A DNA stretch of 64,000 bases from an uncultured bacterium. GTDB lineage: Bacteria; Desulfobacterota; Binatia; UBA1149; CAITLU01. The position numbers were made by a program, and so were the translations under genes. A model generated the notes under the pieces. That model saw nothing but the letters and a program-made list of their open reading frames with translations, searched no databases and had not been told where the DNA came from. Below, piece by piece: positions 18,414 through 26,454 of this stretch. The DNA lies in the NCBI GenBank assembly GCA_903893315.1, contig CAITLU010000037.1:1-64000 (forward strand), in the 5' to 3' direction. Every line of letters starts with the position of its first letter. Positions within the stretch are counted from its first letter, which is position 1.

Positions 18414-19345
18414 CGCTGCTCACCGCGAACACCGCGTACGATCAGGTCGGCACTGAGGTTGACGACGAAGGTCAGCGCGAACAGCAGGATGCCGATGGTG
18501 AACAGGGCCTGGTAGTGATCGCTTCCGCGCGCGGTTTCGCCGAGTTCCGACGCGATGGTCGCGGTCAGCGTGCGTACCGAGTCGAGCGGGCTGTGCGGAA
18601 TCTGCACGGCGTGACCTGTGGCCATCAGTACCGCGATGGTTTCGCCGATCGCACGCCCGACGCCGAGCAGCACCGCCGCCAGCAGGCCGCTGCGTGCTGC
18701 CGGCAGCAAGACGTGCACGACGGTCTGCCAGCGGGTCGCCCCCATCGCCATCGAGGCCTCGCGATACGAATCCGGCACGGCCTTGATCGCATCTTCACCG
18801 ATCGAGACGATGATCGGCACGCTCATCAGCCCGAGCAGGATGCCGCCGTTCAGGACGTTGAGTCCGATCGGCGCGTCGAACATGGCGATGATCAGCGGAT
18901 TCATGATCACCAGTCCGATGAAACCCCATACCACCGACGGAATCGCCGCCAGCAGTTCGATGACGACCTTGAGGACTTCCTTGGTGCGACCGTCGGTGAA
19001 CTCGGAAACGAAGACCGCCGCGCCGAGTCCGAACGGAACCGCGATCAGCATCGCCAGTCCGGTCACGCTGAACGTGCCGAGTGTCAGCGCCATGGTTCCG
19101 TAACGCTTGTTCGAAACCGAAGTCGGCACCCACTCCGGACTCAGCAGGAATTCGCGGATGTCGAGGCGATGGATGATGAAGTCGCTGCCCGACAGCAACA
19201 CGAACAGGAAGATGGAAAACACGAAAAAAATGGCGCTGAATCCGCAAATGCGGATCACCGCCTCGATGACACGTTCGGCGGCGACGGCGGTGCGGCTTCG
19301 ACCCAGGTCGTGTGTGCCACCCGCGTGTTCGCGGTCGCTTCCCAT
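18410..19345 (-). CDS. pstC: phosphate ABC transporter permease PstC
   Basis: 311 residues, six membrane segments. Diagnostic stretches are IDIREFLLSPEW-like (here LDIREFLLSPEWVP), YGTMALTLGTFSVTGLAMLI, SVVWGFIGLVIMNPLI, the EAA loop SYREASMAMGATRWQTVVHV and GRAIGETIAVLMATGH. It forms the phosphate channel with PstA. The ATG lies 13 bases after the pstS stop; no strong Shine-Dalgarno is visible, consistent with translational coupling inside the operon. Residues 1-30 are a longer hydrophilic N-terminus than usual. Confidence 0.95.
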   Translation of the reverse strand: MGSDREHAGGTHDLGRSRTAVAAERVIEAVIRICGFSAIFFVFSIFLFVLLSGSDFIIHRLDIREFLLSPEWVPTSVSNKRYGTMALTLGTFSVTGLAMLIAVPFGLGAAVFVSEFTDGRTKEVLKVVIELLAAIPSVVWGFIGLVIMNPLIIAMFDAPIGLNVLNGGILLGLMSVPIIVSIGEDAIKAVPDSYREASMAMGATRWQTVVHVLLPAARSGLLAAVLLGVGRAIGETIAVLMATGHAVQIPHSPLDSVRTLTATIASELGETARGSDHYQALFTIGILLFALTFVVNLSADLIVRGVRGEQR

Positions 19346-19358
19346 GGAGAGTCCGGGC

Positions 19359-20237
19359 TCAGTTCACCGGGACGAAGCCGGTATCGGCAACGATCTTCTG
19401 GCCTGCCGGTGAGACAATCCAGTCGAGGTAGCCTTTGATGTCACCCTCGGGCTCGCCGAGCGTGAGCATGTACAGCCAACGCGACAGCGCGTACTCACCC
19501 GACTTGGCGCTGGCCGGCGTCGGCGCGATGCACGGAGACGACGCGTCTTTGGCCAGGCACAGCACCTTGACGTCACTGGTTATGTATCCCATGCCGCTGT
19601 AGCCGATGGCGCACGGCGTCTTGCCGACCAGATCGACGACGTCCTTGCTGCCCTGCATGTCGCGCGAGCCGAGCTTGAAATCCTTTCCCTTGCCGAGCAC
19701 GGCGTCGCGAAAGAACTCGTAGGTGCCGGAGTTTGATTGGCGGCTGACGCGGATGATCTTCTGGTCGGCGCAGCCTGGCACCTCGATTCCGAGCGATGTC
19801 CACGACTGGCAGGTTCCGTCCTCGGCGTAGATGCAGGCCAGATCGGCGAGTTTGATCTTCTCCAGCGGGTTGGCCTTGCTGACGTACACGACGATGGCAT
19901 CGCGGGCGACGCGGTGCTCGGTCGCGTCCTTGCCGCTGTGCGCTCGGACCTGCTCTTTTTCCTCGGCGTGCATCTCACGGCTGGCGTTGGCGATGTCGAC
20001 GGTGCCGTTGATCAACGCGGCGATCCCGGTGCCGCTGCCGCCGCCGCTGACCGCGATCGCCACCGCGGGTTTCACCGCGCGGTAGTTCTCGGCCCAGGCC
20101 TGGGCGAGGTTGACGAGGGTGTCGGATCCCTTGTTTTGGATCAGGACGCGGGAGGAGTCGCCGCCCGAACAAGCCCACGCGACGGACAGAGCGCCGAGCA
20201 GCGCCGCGCCCATCGCCCCTCTGTTCATCCAGTTCAT
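19359..20237 (-). CDS. pstS: phosphate-binding lipoprotein PstS
   Basis: 292 residues. A lipoprotein signal (GALSVAWAC, Cys23) anchors it to the inner membrane facing the periplasm. The phosphate-binding pattern is present: IQNKGSDTLVNLAQAW, the SGGGSGTGIAALINGTVDIA loop, NASREMHAEEKEQ, VSRQSNSGTYEFFRD and AIGYSGMGYI. Several cysteines in the middle (LACIYAEDGTC, VPGCADQ, LCLAKDASSPC) look like periplasmic disulfides. It follows phoU by nine bases with AGGAG before the ATG, and precedes pstC. Confidence 0.95.
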   Translation of the reverse strand: MNWMNRGAMGAALLGALSVAWACSGGDSSRVLIQNKGSDTLVNLAQAWAENYRAVKPAVAIAVSGGGSGTGIAALINGTVDIANASREMHAEEKEQVRAHSGKDATEHRVARDAIVVYVSKANPLEKIKLADLACIYAEDGTCQSWTSLGIEVPGCADQKIIRVSRQSNSGTYEFFRDAVLGKGKDFKLGSRDMQGSKDVVDLVGKTPCAIGYSGMGYITSDVKVLCLAKDASSPCIAPTPASAKSGEYALSRWLYMLTLGEPEGDIKGYLDWIVSPAGQKIVADTGFVPVN

Positions 20238-20246
20238 GCTGTTCTC

Positions 20247-21368
20247 CTACTTCGAGGTTCCCAGAGCCGAGACCGTACCGTGCAGGCTCTGGATCAGCGC
20301 GGTCGTGCGCTCCAGGAGTTCGTCGAAGAGGGCGGCGTAGGCCTTCGCCTGCGTTTCCTCAACCCCGAGCCCACGGCTGGGGTCATCTATGTCCCACTCA
20401 ACCACAACGGTGCGGAAGCCGAAGGTGCGCGTGGCAAGAGCGCGCGCGGCTTCCCGGTCGACGGCGACCACGACGCGGTACTTTTCGAGACTGCCGACGG
20501 CGTCGATCGTCATCGGAACCTGGCCCGCGACGTTGATGCCGCGTCTTGCCATGAACTCGACCACTCCGGGATTGGGTGAGCCGGGGCCGGTGGTCGCTGC
20601 TGCGAATGCGAACTGGCTGCCGCCGAGCGTCGAACCGACCGCTTCGGCGATCTCGGCCAGACATGAAGAACCCGACGATACAAAGAGGATGCTCGCGTCG
20701 CCCTTGGAGCGATGTTTCACCACTTCGCCCGTGAGCATGTAGAAGACTTCCTCGCAGATGTTGACGGCCTGGTCGGCTACCCGCTCATAACGGTTGGCTA
20801 CCGAAAGCAGCGAGAACAGGCGCGAGAGATCGTCGGAACCGACCGGGATTTCGGCCTCGAGTTTCTTGTAGATCTGTTGGTGGATGCGGTTGGCCTTGGC
20901 GTCCAATTCGATGGTGCGTCTGGCCAGCGCGACGTCGCCGTCGAGGAAGGAGCGGACAGCCTGGCGGGTCATCTCCACCGCGACCGCGGCCAGTTGTTCG
21001 AAGTCGCGGAAGTCGAAGCCCTTGTCGCCGTGGCTCAGCAGAATCGCCTGACGGTTGATGCTCTCGGCATAGTCGCCGACCCGTTCCAGCACGCTGACGA
21101 TCTTGGCAACCGAGTGGACGAAGCGCAGGTGCGTGGCTACCGGTATGTGCCGCACGATGAACTCGACACACATCGCGTCAACCATGCTTTCGAGGTCGTC
21201 GACCCGCGAGTCGCGCAGGATGGCGCTGTAGGCGAGCTTGGTGTCTCCGGTGGTCAGAGACCTGACGGAATCTTCCAGGCCGCGCAGTGCCAGGTCGGCC
21301 ATTTCGCGCACTTTATCGCGGATAAGGTCGATATCGTGCTGGAGTTTTTCTTCCAGGTGCGAAGCCAC
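20247..21368 (-). CDS. phoU: PhoU fused to a C-terminal ArsC/LMW-phosphatase-like (inactive) domain
   Basis: About 373 residues from GTG 21368 (AAGGA about ten bases upstream); the frame is open to 21731 without support. Residues 1-220 are PhoU: two three-helix repeats with metal-cluster motifs ERVGDYAESI (95-104) and ERVADQAVNI (195-204). PhoU normally ends near here. Residues 225-365 add a domain resembling ArsC/low-molecular-weight phosphatase: SILFVSSGSSCLAEIAEAV, PNPGVVEFMARRGINVAGQ and EWDIDDPSRG. The CX5R phosphatase loop is broken: nucleophile Cys is Ser231 and the Arg is Leu237. A phosphate-sensing role without catalysis is inferred. It is the first pho/pst gene, unusual because phoU is normally last. 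Confidence 0.9.
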   Translation of the reverse strand: MASHLEEKLQHDIDLIRDKVREMADLALRGLEDSVRSLTTGDTKLAYSAILRDSRVDDLESMVDAMCVEFIVRHIPVATHLRFVHSVAKIVSVLERVGDYAESINRQAILLSHGDKGFDFRDFEQLAAVAVEMTRQAVRSFLDGDVALARRTIELDAKANRIHQQIYKKLEAEIPVGSDDLSRLFSLLSVANRYERVADQAVNICEEVFYMLTGEVVKHRSKGDASILFVSSGSSCLAEIAEAVGSTLGGSQFAFAAATTGPGSPNPGVVEFMARRGINVAGQVPMTIDAVGSLEKYRVVVAVDREAARALATRTFGFRTVVVEWDIDDPSRGLGVEETQAKAYAALFDELLERTTALIQSLHGTVSALGTSK

Positions 21369-21562
21369 GCCGCGGATCCTTCGTCCGGCGGGGACAGAGC
21401 AGGGAAACAGCCGCCGGGACGCGTTCGTGTAACCATCGACCTTGAGCAAAGCAAGCCGCCCTTGGGCACAGCGGGCCCGGTGTCGGCGCACCTTAGCCCC
21501 TTGCAGCCGGCCGCACAGCCACAAGTTCCACCCACTGGGCGCGAGGAGAGGCTCTAAGAGCT

Positions 21563-21757
21563 TCAGTCCTCGACGATCGACAAGGCCTGGCGTGGGCAGC
21601 GGCGCACCGCCTCGCCGACGCGGGCCCTGTCCGTTTCGGGCAGATGCTCCTGCATGATGTGCAGGACGTCGTTGTCGTCCACCTTGAAGATGTCGGGAGC
21701 GAGCCGCATGCAGACCGCGTTGGCTTCGCACAGGTTGTTATCGACCACCACTTTCAT
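21563..21757 (-). CDS. small ferredoxin, probably [3Fe-4S]
   Basis: 64 residues. It has LCEANAVCMRLAPDIF (C10, C16) and RCPRQALSI (C54), i.e. three cluster cysteines spaced as in the P450-type and soil-actinobacterial ferredoxins that bind [3Fe-4S] (or [4Fe-4S] with a non-cysteine ligand). No fourth cysteine is present. It lies upstream of phoU with nearly 200 bases between, so it may not share its transcript. Its electron partner is unknown; no cytochrome P450 is in the window. Confidence 0.85.
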   Translation of the reverse strand: MKVVVDNNLCEANAVCMRLAPDIFKVDDNDVLHIMQEHLPETDRARVGEAVRRCPRQALSIVED

Positions 21758-21887
21758 AGTGGCCCGACTCTACCTTCGTCGGTCCTCACGGTTAAGCGGT
21801 GCAGTGCTTTCTTGGTTTCGGCATCGCAGTCGACCTAGACTCGCGCGCGCCGGACGCGCAGGTCGACGCGAACTGGGGCAAGACAGG

Positions 21888-22598
21888 ATGGCGGAGCGCA
21901 AAGAACGGGGAACGGCGGATTCCGAGGATCGTACGAAGAGCCTCTACTTCGGGGCCGCCTCGATGCCTGCAGACGGGGCCTGGGCCCAGAAGCGGCGCCT
22001 GGCGTCGGCCATGCGGCGCATCATCGATCGGCTGGTGATGAGCGAGGCGCCGCAGGATCAACTGTCGCGGGCTGCCGACGTTGCCGAGCGTTTCGCGGAG
22101 AGCCTCGGTGAGCATCGGCAGCGGCAGCGGCTGTGGGGGTTTGCCGAGGCGTCCAACGCTGGCGACGTCGGGGCTTTCTTCGATCAGAGCCCGATGATCG
22201 GACTGTCAAACCCTTTGGCGCCGCCTCTTCGGCTCGAGGTCCGCGACGGAACAATCCACGGTGAAGTGGTGTTCGGGTCCGCGTACGAGGGACCGCCGGG
22301 GCATGTCCACGGCGGCTTCGTGGCGGCGGCCTTCGACGAAGTGCTCGGCTTTGCACAGTCGCTCAGCGGCAATCCTGGAATGACGGGCTCGTTGACGATT
22401 CGTTACCGGCGTCCCACGCCGCTGCACAGAGCGCTTCGTTTTCGGGCGACGGTCGATCGTATAGATGGGCGTAAGATCTATACTTCGGGCAAGTTGCTGG
22501 TGGATGAGGTAGTGACCGCCGAAGCCGAAGGTCTGTTCATTTCTGTGGATGCCGCGAAGTTCCAGGCTCTGATCGAAGCGAGCCGGAAGGAGTCTTAG
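21888..22598 (+). CDS. hotdog-fold thioesterase (PaaI/HGG type)
   Basis: 236 residues from ATG 21888; the open frame reaches 21654 but upstream lacks a site. The C-terminal 130 residues form the hotdog domain: GPPGHVHGGFVAAAFDEVLGFA (active-site HGG and acidic residue), MTGSLTIRYRRPTPLHRALRFR and KLLVDEVVTAEAEGLFI. The N-terminal 100 residues are a helical extension (RRLASAMRRIIDRL). Such proteins hydrolyse acyl-CoA thioesters; substrate unknown. The next gene (TetR) starts five bases after its stop, with its Shine-Dalgarno inside this gene's end, so regulator and enzyme are probably one unit. Confidence 0.87.
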   Translation: MAERKERGTADSEDRTKSLYFGAASMPADGAWAQKRRLASAMRRIIDRLVMSEAPQDQLSRAADVAERFAESLGEHRQRQRLWGFAEASNAGDVGAFFDQSPMIGLSNPLAPPLRLEVRDGTIHGEVVFGSAYEGPPGHVHGGFVAAAFDEVLGFAQSLSGNPGMTGSLTIRYRRPTPLHRALRFRATVDRIDGRKIYTSGKLLVDEVVTAEAEGLFISVDAAKFQALIEASRKES

Positions 22599-22602
22599 AT
22601 CA

Positions 22603-23229
22603 TTGTCGACTGCCGCACATACCGAGGCGAAGAGCACCCGTGAGCGCATTCTCGACGCTGCCGAGCACCTTTTTGCGGAAAAGGGCCTGGCCGGGACTGC
22701 GGTGCGCGACATCGCGACCGGCGTCGGCCTGAATGCCGCCAGTCTCTACAACCATTTTGCCGGCAAGGAAGTGCTCTACGAGGCCGTTCTGGAGCGCGGG
22801 CTCAGGCCGATTCTCGAACTTGTTTCGGAACTGGTCAGCGAAGAAGCCACCTCGGACTCAGACGAGAGGGCGCTTGATCGTTTGGTGCTGCATCTGGCGC
22901 GGCATCCGAATCTGGCCAAGCTCATTCAGTACGAGGCCCTGGCCGGAGGAGAGCGCCTGGCCCGCATCGGCGGACGCTGGCTCGAGCCCATCTACGTGCG
23001 CGGAATCGAGGCGCTCAACAAAAGCAAGGCCGAGGAGCGCTGGACTCCCGAGGAACTGCCTCTGTTGCTGATCGCCTTCCAGAACCTGGTACTCGGGTAT
23101 TTCGCGATGGCGCCGTTGATGCACCAGGCCTTCGGTGTGGATCCGACATGCGAGGAAGGCTTGCAGCGTCAGATGGCTTTCCTGCACAAGGTCATGCGTC
23201 TGCTGGTTCCCCCGCGAGACGCCGCCTGA
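22603..23229 (+). CDS. TetR family transcriptional regulator
   Basis: 208 residues, TTG start supported by AAGGAG nine bases upstream. N-terminal helix-turn-helix: RERILDAAEHLFAEKGLAGT then VRDIATGVGLNAASLYNHFA and GKEVLYEAVLERG, the TetR signature. The C-terminal ligand domain has a central IAFQNLVLGYFAMAPLM helix, similar to acyl-CoA-responsive regulators. It directly follows the thioesterase gene, and a gamma-carbonic-anhydrase-like gene follows; ligand and operator were not identified. Confidence 0.9.
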   Translation: MSTAAHTEAKSTRERILDAAEHLFAEKGLAGTAVRDIATGVGLNAASLYNHFAGKEVLYEAVLERGLRPILELVSELVSEEATSDSDERALDRLVLHLARHPNLAKLIQYEALAGGERLARIGGRWLEPIYVRGIEALNKSKAEERWTPEELPLLLIAFQNLVLGYFAMAPLMHQAFGVDPTCEEGLQRQMAFLHKVMRLLVPPRDAA

Positions 23230-23308
23230 CAGCAGCGGCCTGCGGTCGGTGCGTGAGCCGGCGGCGCATCAGGGCGCGTTCTTCTTGCGGCTACGCTCCG
23301 GCTACGGC

Positions 23309-23896
23309 ATGGAGACCGGCGTGCAAACTATCGACCCGAGCGTTTTCGTGGCGGCGAGCGCCGCTTTGTACGGCAAGGTGAGCATCGGCAAGGGCTCTTC
23401 TGTGTGGCCCAACGCGGTGGTGCGCAGCGAATGCCAGGAGGTGAGCATCGGACGCCTGAGCAACCTCCAGGATTTCGTGATGATCCACGTCGGTTACGAC
23501 AATCCGACCATCATCGGTGACTTCTGTTCGATCACCCACCACGCCACCGTTCACGGGGCCAGGGTCGGCAACCACTGCCTGGTGGGGATCGGCGCGGTGC
23601 TGATGGACGGTGTGGTGATAGGCGAGGGCTCGATCGTGGCCGGAGGTGCTGTGGTCACGGAGGGCTCGGTCTTCGGGCCCGATTCGATCATCGCCGGGAT
23701 TCCCGCCAAGGCCATTCGCAGGCGTGAGTCGGCCCGCGACAACCGCCTCAACGCATGGGTCTACTGGCGCAACGCTCAGGCCTACATGCGAGGCGAACAC
23801 CGGTCATGGGACGGTCCCGAGTTCGCGCAGTGGAAGGCCGCGAAGTGGGCCGAGATCCAGAGCGACGCAGATCTTCAGGCTCTGACGGATATCTGA
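23309..23896 (+). CDS. gamma-carbonic anhydrase-like (left-handed beta-helix) protein
   Basis: 195 residues from ATG 23309 (the frame is open upstream to 23135). Left-handed hexapeptide repeats fill residues about 12-130: VSIGKGSSVWPNAVV, SNLQDFVMIHVG, CSITHHATVHGARVG, VGIGAVLMDGVVIGEGSIVA and GAVVTEG. The zinc ligand histidines expected in Cam/CaiE/PaaY relatives are present (MIH, and THHATVH). GIPAKAIRR closes the helix, followed by a 50-residue helical tail with WVYWRNAQAYM. Function ranges from carbonic anhydrase to thioesterase-like roles in this family; here the neighbours point to acyl-CoA metabolism. Confidence 0.88.
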   Translation: METGVQTIDPSVFVAASAALYGKVSIGKGSSVWPNAVVRSECQEVSIGRLSNLQDFVMIHVGYDNPTIIGDFCSITHHATVHGARVGNHCLVGIGAVLMDGVVIGEGSIVAGGAVVTEGSVFGPDSIIAGIPAKAIRRRESARDNRLNAWVYWRNAQAYMRGEHRSWDGPEFAQWKAAKWAEIQSDADLQALTDI

Positions 23897-23989
23897 ATCT
23901 CTGACCGCGAAGCCCGCGCCATCGCACCCGACAGCCGTCAGCCGAAAAACGTGACGCCTCGCGTTTCGAACCCGCAACGCGCGAGCGGT

Positions 23990-24403
23990 TCAGGGAAAGA
24001 CGATGACAGCCGAACCCGGCGTCGTTTTCTTGCCCTCGGCATTCTCTGTCCACACGTCGACTTCGACGACTTTCTCGCCTCCGTCGGTCGACTTCTTCTT
24101 CACCACGCCACGACAGACGAACTCGTTGTTCGGCAGATCCATGCCTTTGTACTGGCACGAAATCTTGCGGATGCGGCCGGCATGGCCGACCCAGTTCGAA
24201 ACCAATTCACCGAGCGAGGCGTACTTGAAACGCCCGTGCACGATGATCGAACCGATCTGCTTGGCCTGGGGAAAATTGTAGTCGTGGTGGAGGGGATTGA
24301 AGTCGCCGCCGCCGGCCGAGTATTTGATCAGCGTCTGCAGGGTAGGGGTCTTGCGCAACTCGGGTAGAGCGTCGCCTTCCTTGATGTCGTCGAAGCGCAG
24401 CAT
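23990..24403 (-). CDS. MaoC-like (R)-specific enoyl-CoA hydratase subunit
   Basis: 137 residues, single hotdog MaoC domain. Hydratase motif SAGGGDFNPLHHDYNFPQ contains the catalytic Asp and His pair (DFNPLHHD). The downstream VHGRFKYASLGELVSN stretch matches the second half of the family. It lies 23 bases downstream of a second MaoC-like gene that has the N-terminal, motif-poor hotdog domain, so the two probably form a heteromeric hydratase for bulky or branched acyl-CoAs. GGAGAAC precedes the ATG at 24403. Confidence 0.9.
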   Translation of the reverse strand: MLRFDDIKEGDALPELRKTPTLQTLIKYSAGGGDFNPLHHDYNFPQAKQIGSIIVHGRFKYASLGELVSNWVGHAGRIRKISCQYKGMDLPNNEFVCRGVVKKKSTDGGEKVVEVDVWTENAEGKKTTPGSAVIVFP

Positions 24404-24426
24404 CGGTGGTTCTCCCTCTCCCTTGC

Positions 24427-24921
24427 TCAGTAGTAGATGACCTGGGCGCGCTGTTTGGCGACCAGCTTGCCGGTGGATTTGTTGGTGTAGGTGGTGTCGG
24501 CGGTCATGATCAGCATCTTGCCGATCGAAGCGCTGGCGCCGACTTTCATGTCGATGAGCTGCTGCACCGCGACCAGGTTGTCACCGGCACAGATGGTCTC
24601 GAACACTTCAGTCTCGGTGCCGCCGTCGAGGATTCCCTTGAGGCCGTGATCGACGCTCGGCAGACCTTCGCTGGGTCCGCTGAAAGTGTCACTGCAACGC
24701 CCGGGAAGGAATACCGCCGTACCGAGGTAGGTCGGCGGCGCGGGAAGGCTGCGGTAGCCGGCCTTCTTTGCGGCCTCCACGTCGAAGTAGACCGGGTCGG
24801 TGTAGCCGACGCCGCGGGCGAACATGCGCACGCTGGTGGTGGTCACCTCGTAGTCCCAGGGCGGGGACTGTTTGCCGATCTGCGCCTTCATGTCAGCGGT
24901 GAGCTCGAATTGCTCGGCCAT
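24427..24921 (-). CDS. MaoC-like N-terminal (FAS1-type) dehydratase domain protein
   Basis: 164 residues. It resembles the N-terminal, non-catalytic hotdog half of FAS1/MaoC dehydratases: [13 protein letters not shown]-like start (here [16 protein letters not shown]), [33 protein letters not shown] and [19 protein letters not shown]. The catalytic DxNxxH set is in the companion gene downstream. A GAGGAGA Shine-Dalgarno precedes ATG 24921. Divergent from the SCP-x-type thiolase gene, with about 230 bases of shared promoter region. Together they suggest oxidation of a sterol-like or branched side chain. Confidence 0.88.
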   Translation of the reverse strand: MAEQFELTADMKAQIGKQSPPWDYEVTTTSVRMFARGVGYTDPVYFDVEAAKKAGYRSLPAPPTYLGTAVFLPGRCSDTFSGPSEGLPSVDHGLKGILDGGTETEVFETICAGDNLVAVQQLIDMKVGASASIGKMLIMTADTTYTNKSTGKLVAKQRAQVIYY

Positions 24922-25150
24922 CGTGTTCTCCTCGTTTGCGGCTGGAAACCTGGATCCGCGCGGTTCTTACCGGCGCGGGCGCGGCATTCAACCAGCGCCG
25001 CGCATGCATCGCAACGGCGCCGTGGGCATTGGCATCGCGCGTCCGTCGCCAGTGTCGGCCTCGGCGCTCGCTTTGGACCGCGGCCCGTGTAATTGCAAGA
25101 TCGTGCACCGCGCCGTTGCGGGCACCAATTCGTCTTGGAAGGAGGCTGCC

Positions 25151-26338
25151 ATGGGCAGGAAAGTGTTCGTCGTCGGGGTTGGTATGACCAAGTTCGAGAA
25201 GCCCGGATCCAAAGCCTGGGACTACCCGGACATGGCCAAGGAGTCGGGGACCAAAGCGCTGGCCGATGCCGGCGTGAGTTTCGACAAGATAGAGCAGGTA
25301 GCGGTGGGCTATTGCTACGGTGACTCGACGTGCGGGCAGCGCGCGGTCTACGAGCTCGGCATCACCGGCGTGCCGATCTACAACGTCAACAACAACTGTT
25401 CGACGGGTTCCACGGCGCTCTTCATGGCCAAGCAGTTCATCGAAGGCGGCCTGGTCGAGTGTGCGATGGCGATCGGCTTCGAGAAGATGGAGAAAGGGTC
25501 GCTGGGCGTGAAGTACCAGGACCGCACCAATCCGATGGACAAGCACTTCTCGGAGATGGTGTCGCTGCGTGGACTCGCCAACGCGCCCGGTGCGCCGCAG
25601 TTCTTCGGCAACGCCGGTATCGAGCACATGGAGCGCTACGGCACGAGCAAGGAGTCGTTCGCGCGTATCGGCTTGAAGAATCACAAGCACTCGGTGAACA
25701 ACCCGTACTCGCAGTTCCGTGACGAGTACTCACTCGAAGACATCCTGAACTCGCCGACCGTCTACGGTCCGCTCACCAAGCTTCAGTGCTGCCCGACCTC
25801 GGACGGCAGCGGTGCGGCGATTCTCGCCAGCGAAGACTTCGTGAAGAAGCACGGCTTGGAGAAGAATGCGGTCGAGATCATCGGACAGGCGATGGCAACC
25901 GACTTGCCGTCTTCGTTCGAAGAGCATTCCTGCATCAAGCTGATCGGTGCCGACATGAGCCGCAGCGCGGCCGAGAAAGTCTACAAGCAGTCGGGCCTCG
26001 GCCCTGACGACATCGACGTCATCGAACTGCACGACTGTTTCTCGACCAACGAACTCATCACCTACGAAGCTCTCGGCCTGTGTTCAGAAGGCAAGGGCGG
26101 CGAGTTGATCGACTCCGGTGCCGTGACTTACGGCGGCAAGTGGGTGGTCAATCCTTCCGGAGGCTTGATCTCCAAAGGCCATCCGCTCGGAGCCACAGGT
26201 CTTGCTCAGTGTGCCGAGATCAACTGGCAGCTTCGCGGCCTGGCCGAGAAGCGTCAGGTGGCCGGCGCCAAGGTCGGACTTCAGCACAACCTCGGTCTGG
26301 GCGGCGCGGCCGTCGTGACCATGTACCGCAAGGACTGA
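25151..26338 (+). CDS. SCP-x/lipid-transfer-protein type thiolase
   Basis: 395 residues. A thiolase of the SCP-x subfamily: [12 protein letters not shown] start, nucleophile Cys in [38 protein letters not shown] and [20 protein letters not shown] (His motif), with [15 protein letters not shown] at the C-terminus. No C-terminal SCP2 domain is attached. Such enzymes (Ltp-like) cleave 3-ketoacyl-CoAs of sterol side chains and branched fatty acids. The ATG at 25151 has GGAAGGAGG seven bases upstream. The DUF35 partner usual for Ltp proteins is not adjacent. A strong terminator follows. Confidence 0.92.
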   Translation: MGRKVFVVGVGMTKFEKPGSKAWDYPDMAKESGTKALADAGVSFDKIEQVAVGYCYGDSTCGQRAVYELGITGVPIYNVNNNCSTGSTALFMAKQFIEGGLVECAMAIGFEKMEKGSLGVKYQDRTNPMDKHFSEMVSLRGLANAPGAPQFFGNAGIEHMERYGTSKESFARIGLKNHKHSVNNPYSQFRDEYSLEDILNSPTVYGPLTKLQCCPTSDGSGAAILASEDFVKKHGLEKNAVEIIGQAMATDLPSSFEEHSCIKLIGADMSRSAAEKVYKQSGLGPDDIDVIELHDCFSTNELITYEALGLCSEGKGGELIDSGAVTYGGKWVVNPSGGLISKGHPLGATGLAQCAEINWQLRGLAEKRQVAGAKVGLQHNLGLGGAAVVTMYRKD

Positions 26339-26357
26339 CCGGGGTTCTGGCATTCGA

Positions 26358-26408
26358 GGCGCGGGAGAATGCGGCGTAGATGTCGCATCCTCCCGCGCCG
26401 TACTTTTT
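26358..26408 (+). terminator. intrinsic terminator after the SCP-x thiolase gene
   Basis: GGCGCGGGAG (26358-26367) pairs with CTCCCGCGCC (26390-26399); after one mismatch, ATGCG (26369-26373) pairs with CGCAT (26384-26388), loop ten bases. TACTTTTTG follows. It is the clearest rho-independent terminator in the first half of the window and may also act on the converging SMP-30 gene. Confidence 0.85.
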
Positions 26409-26454
26409 GCGCTTCACTGCGGCGCGCGCAGCCGACGCCTCTAGAAATAAGCCT

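Noticed and set aside
21369-21562. Pho box upstream of phoU
   Set aside because: No CTGTCAT-like direct repeats could be seen by eye.
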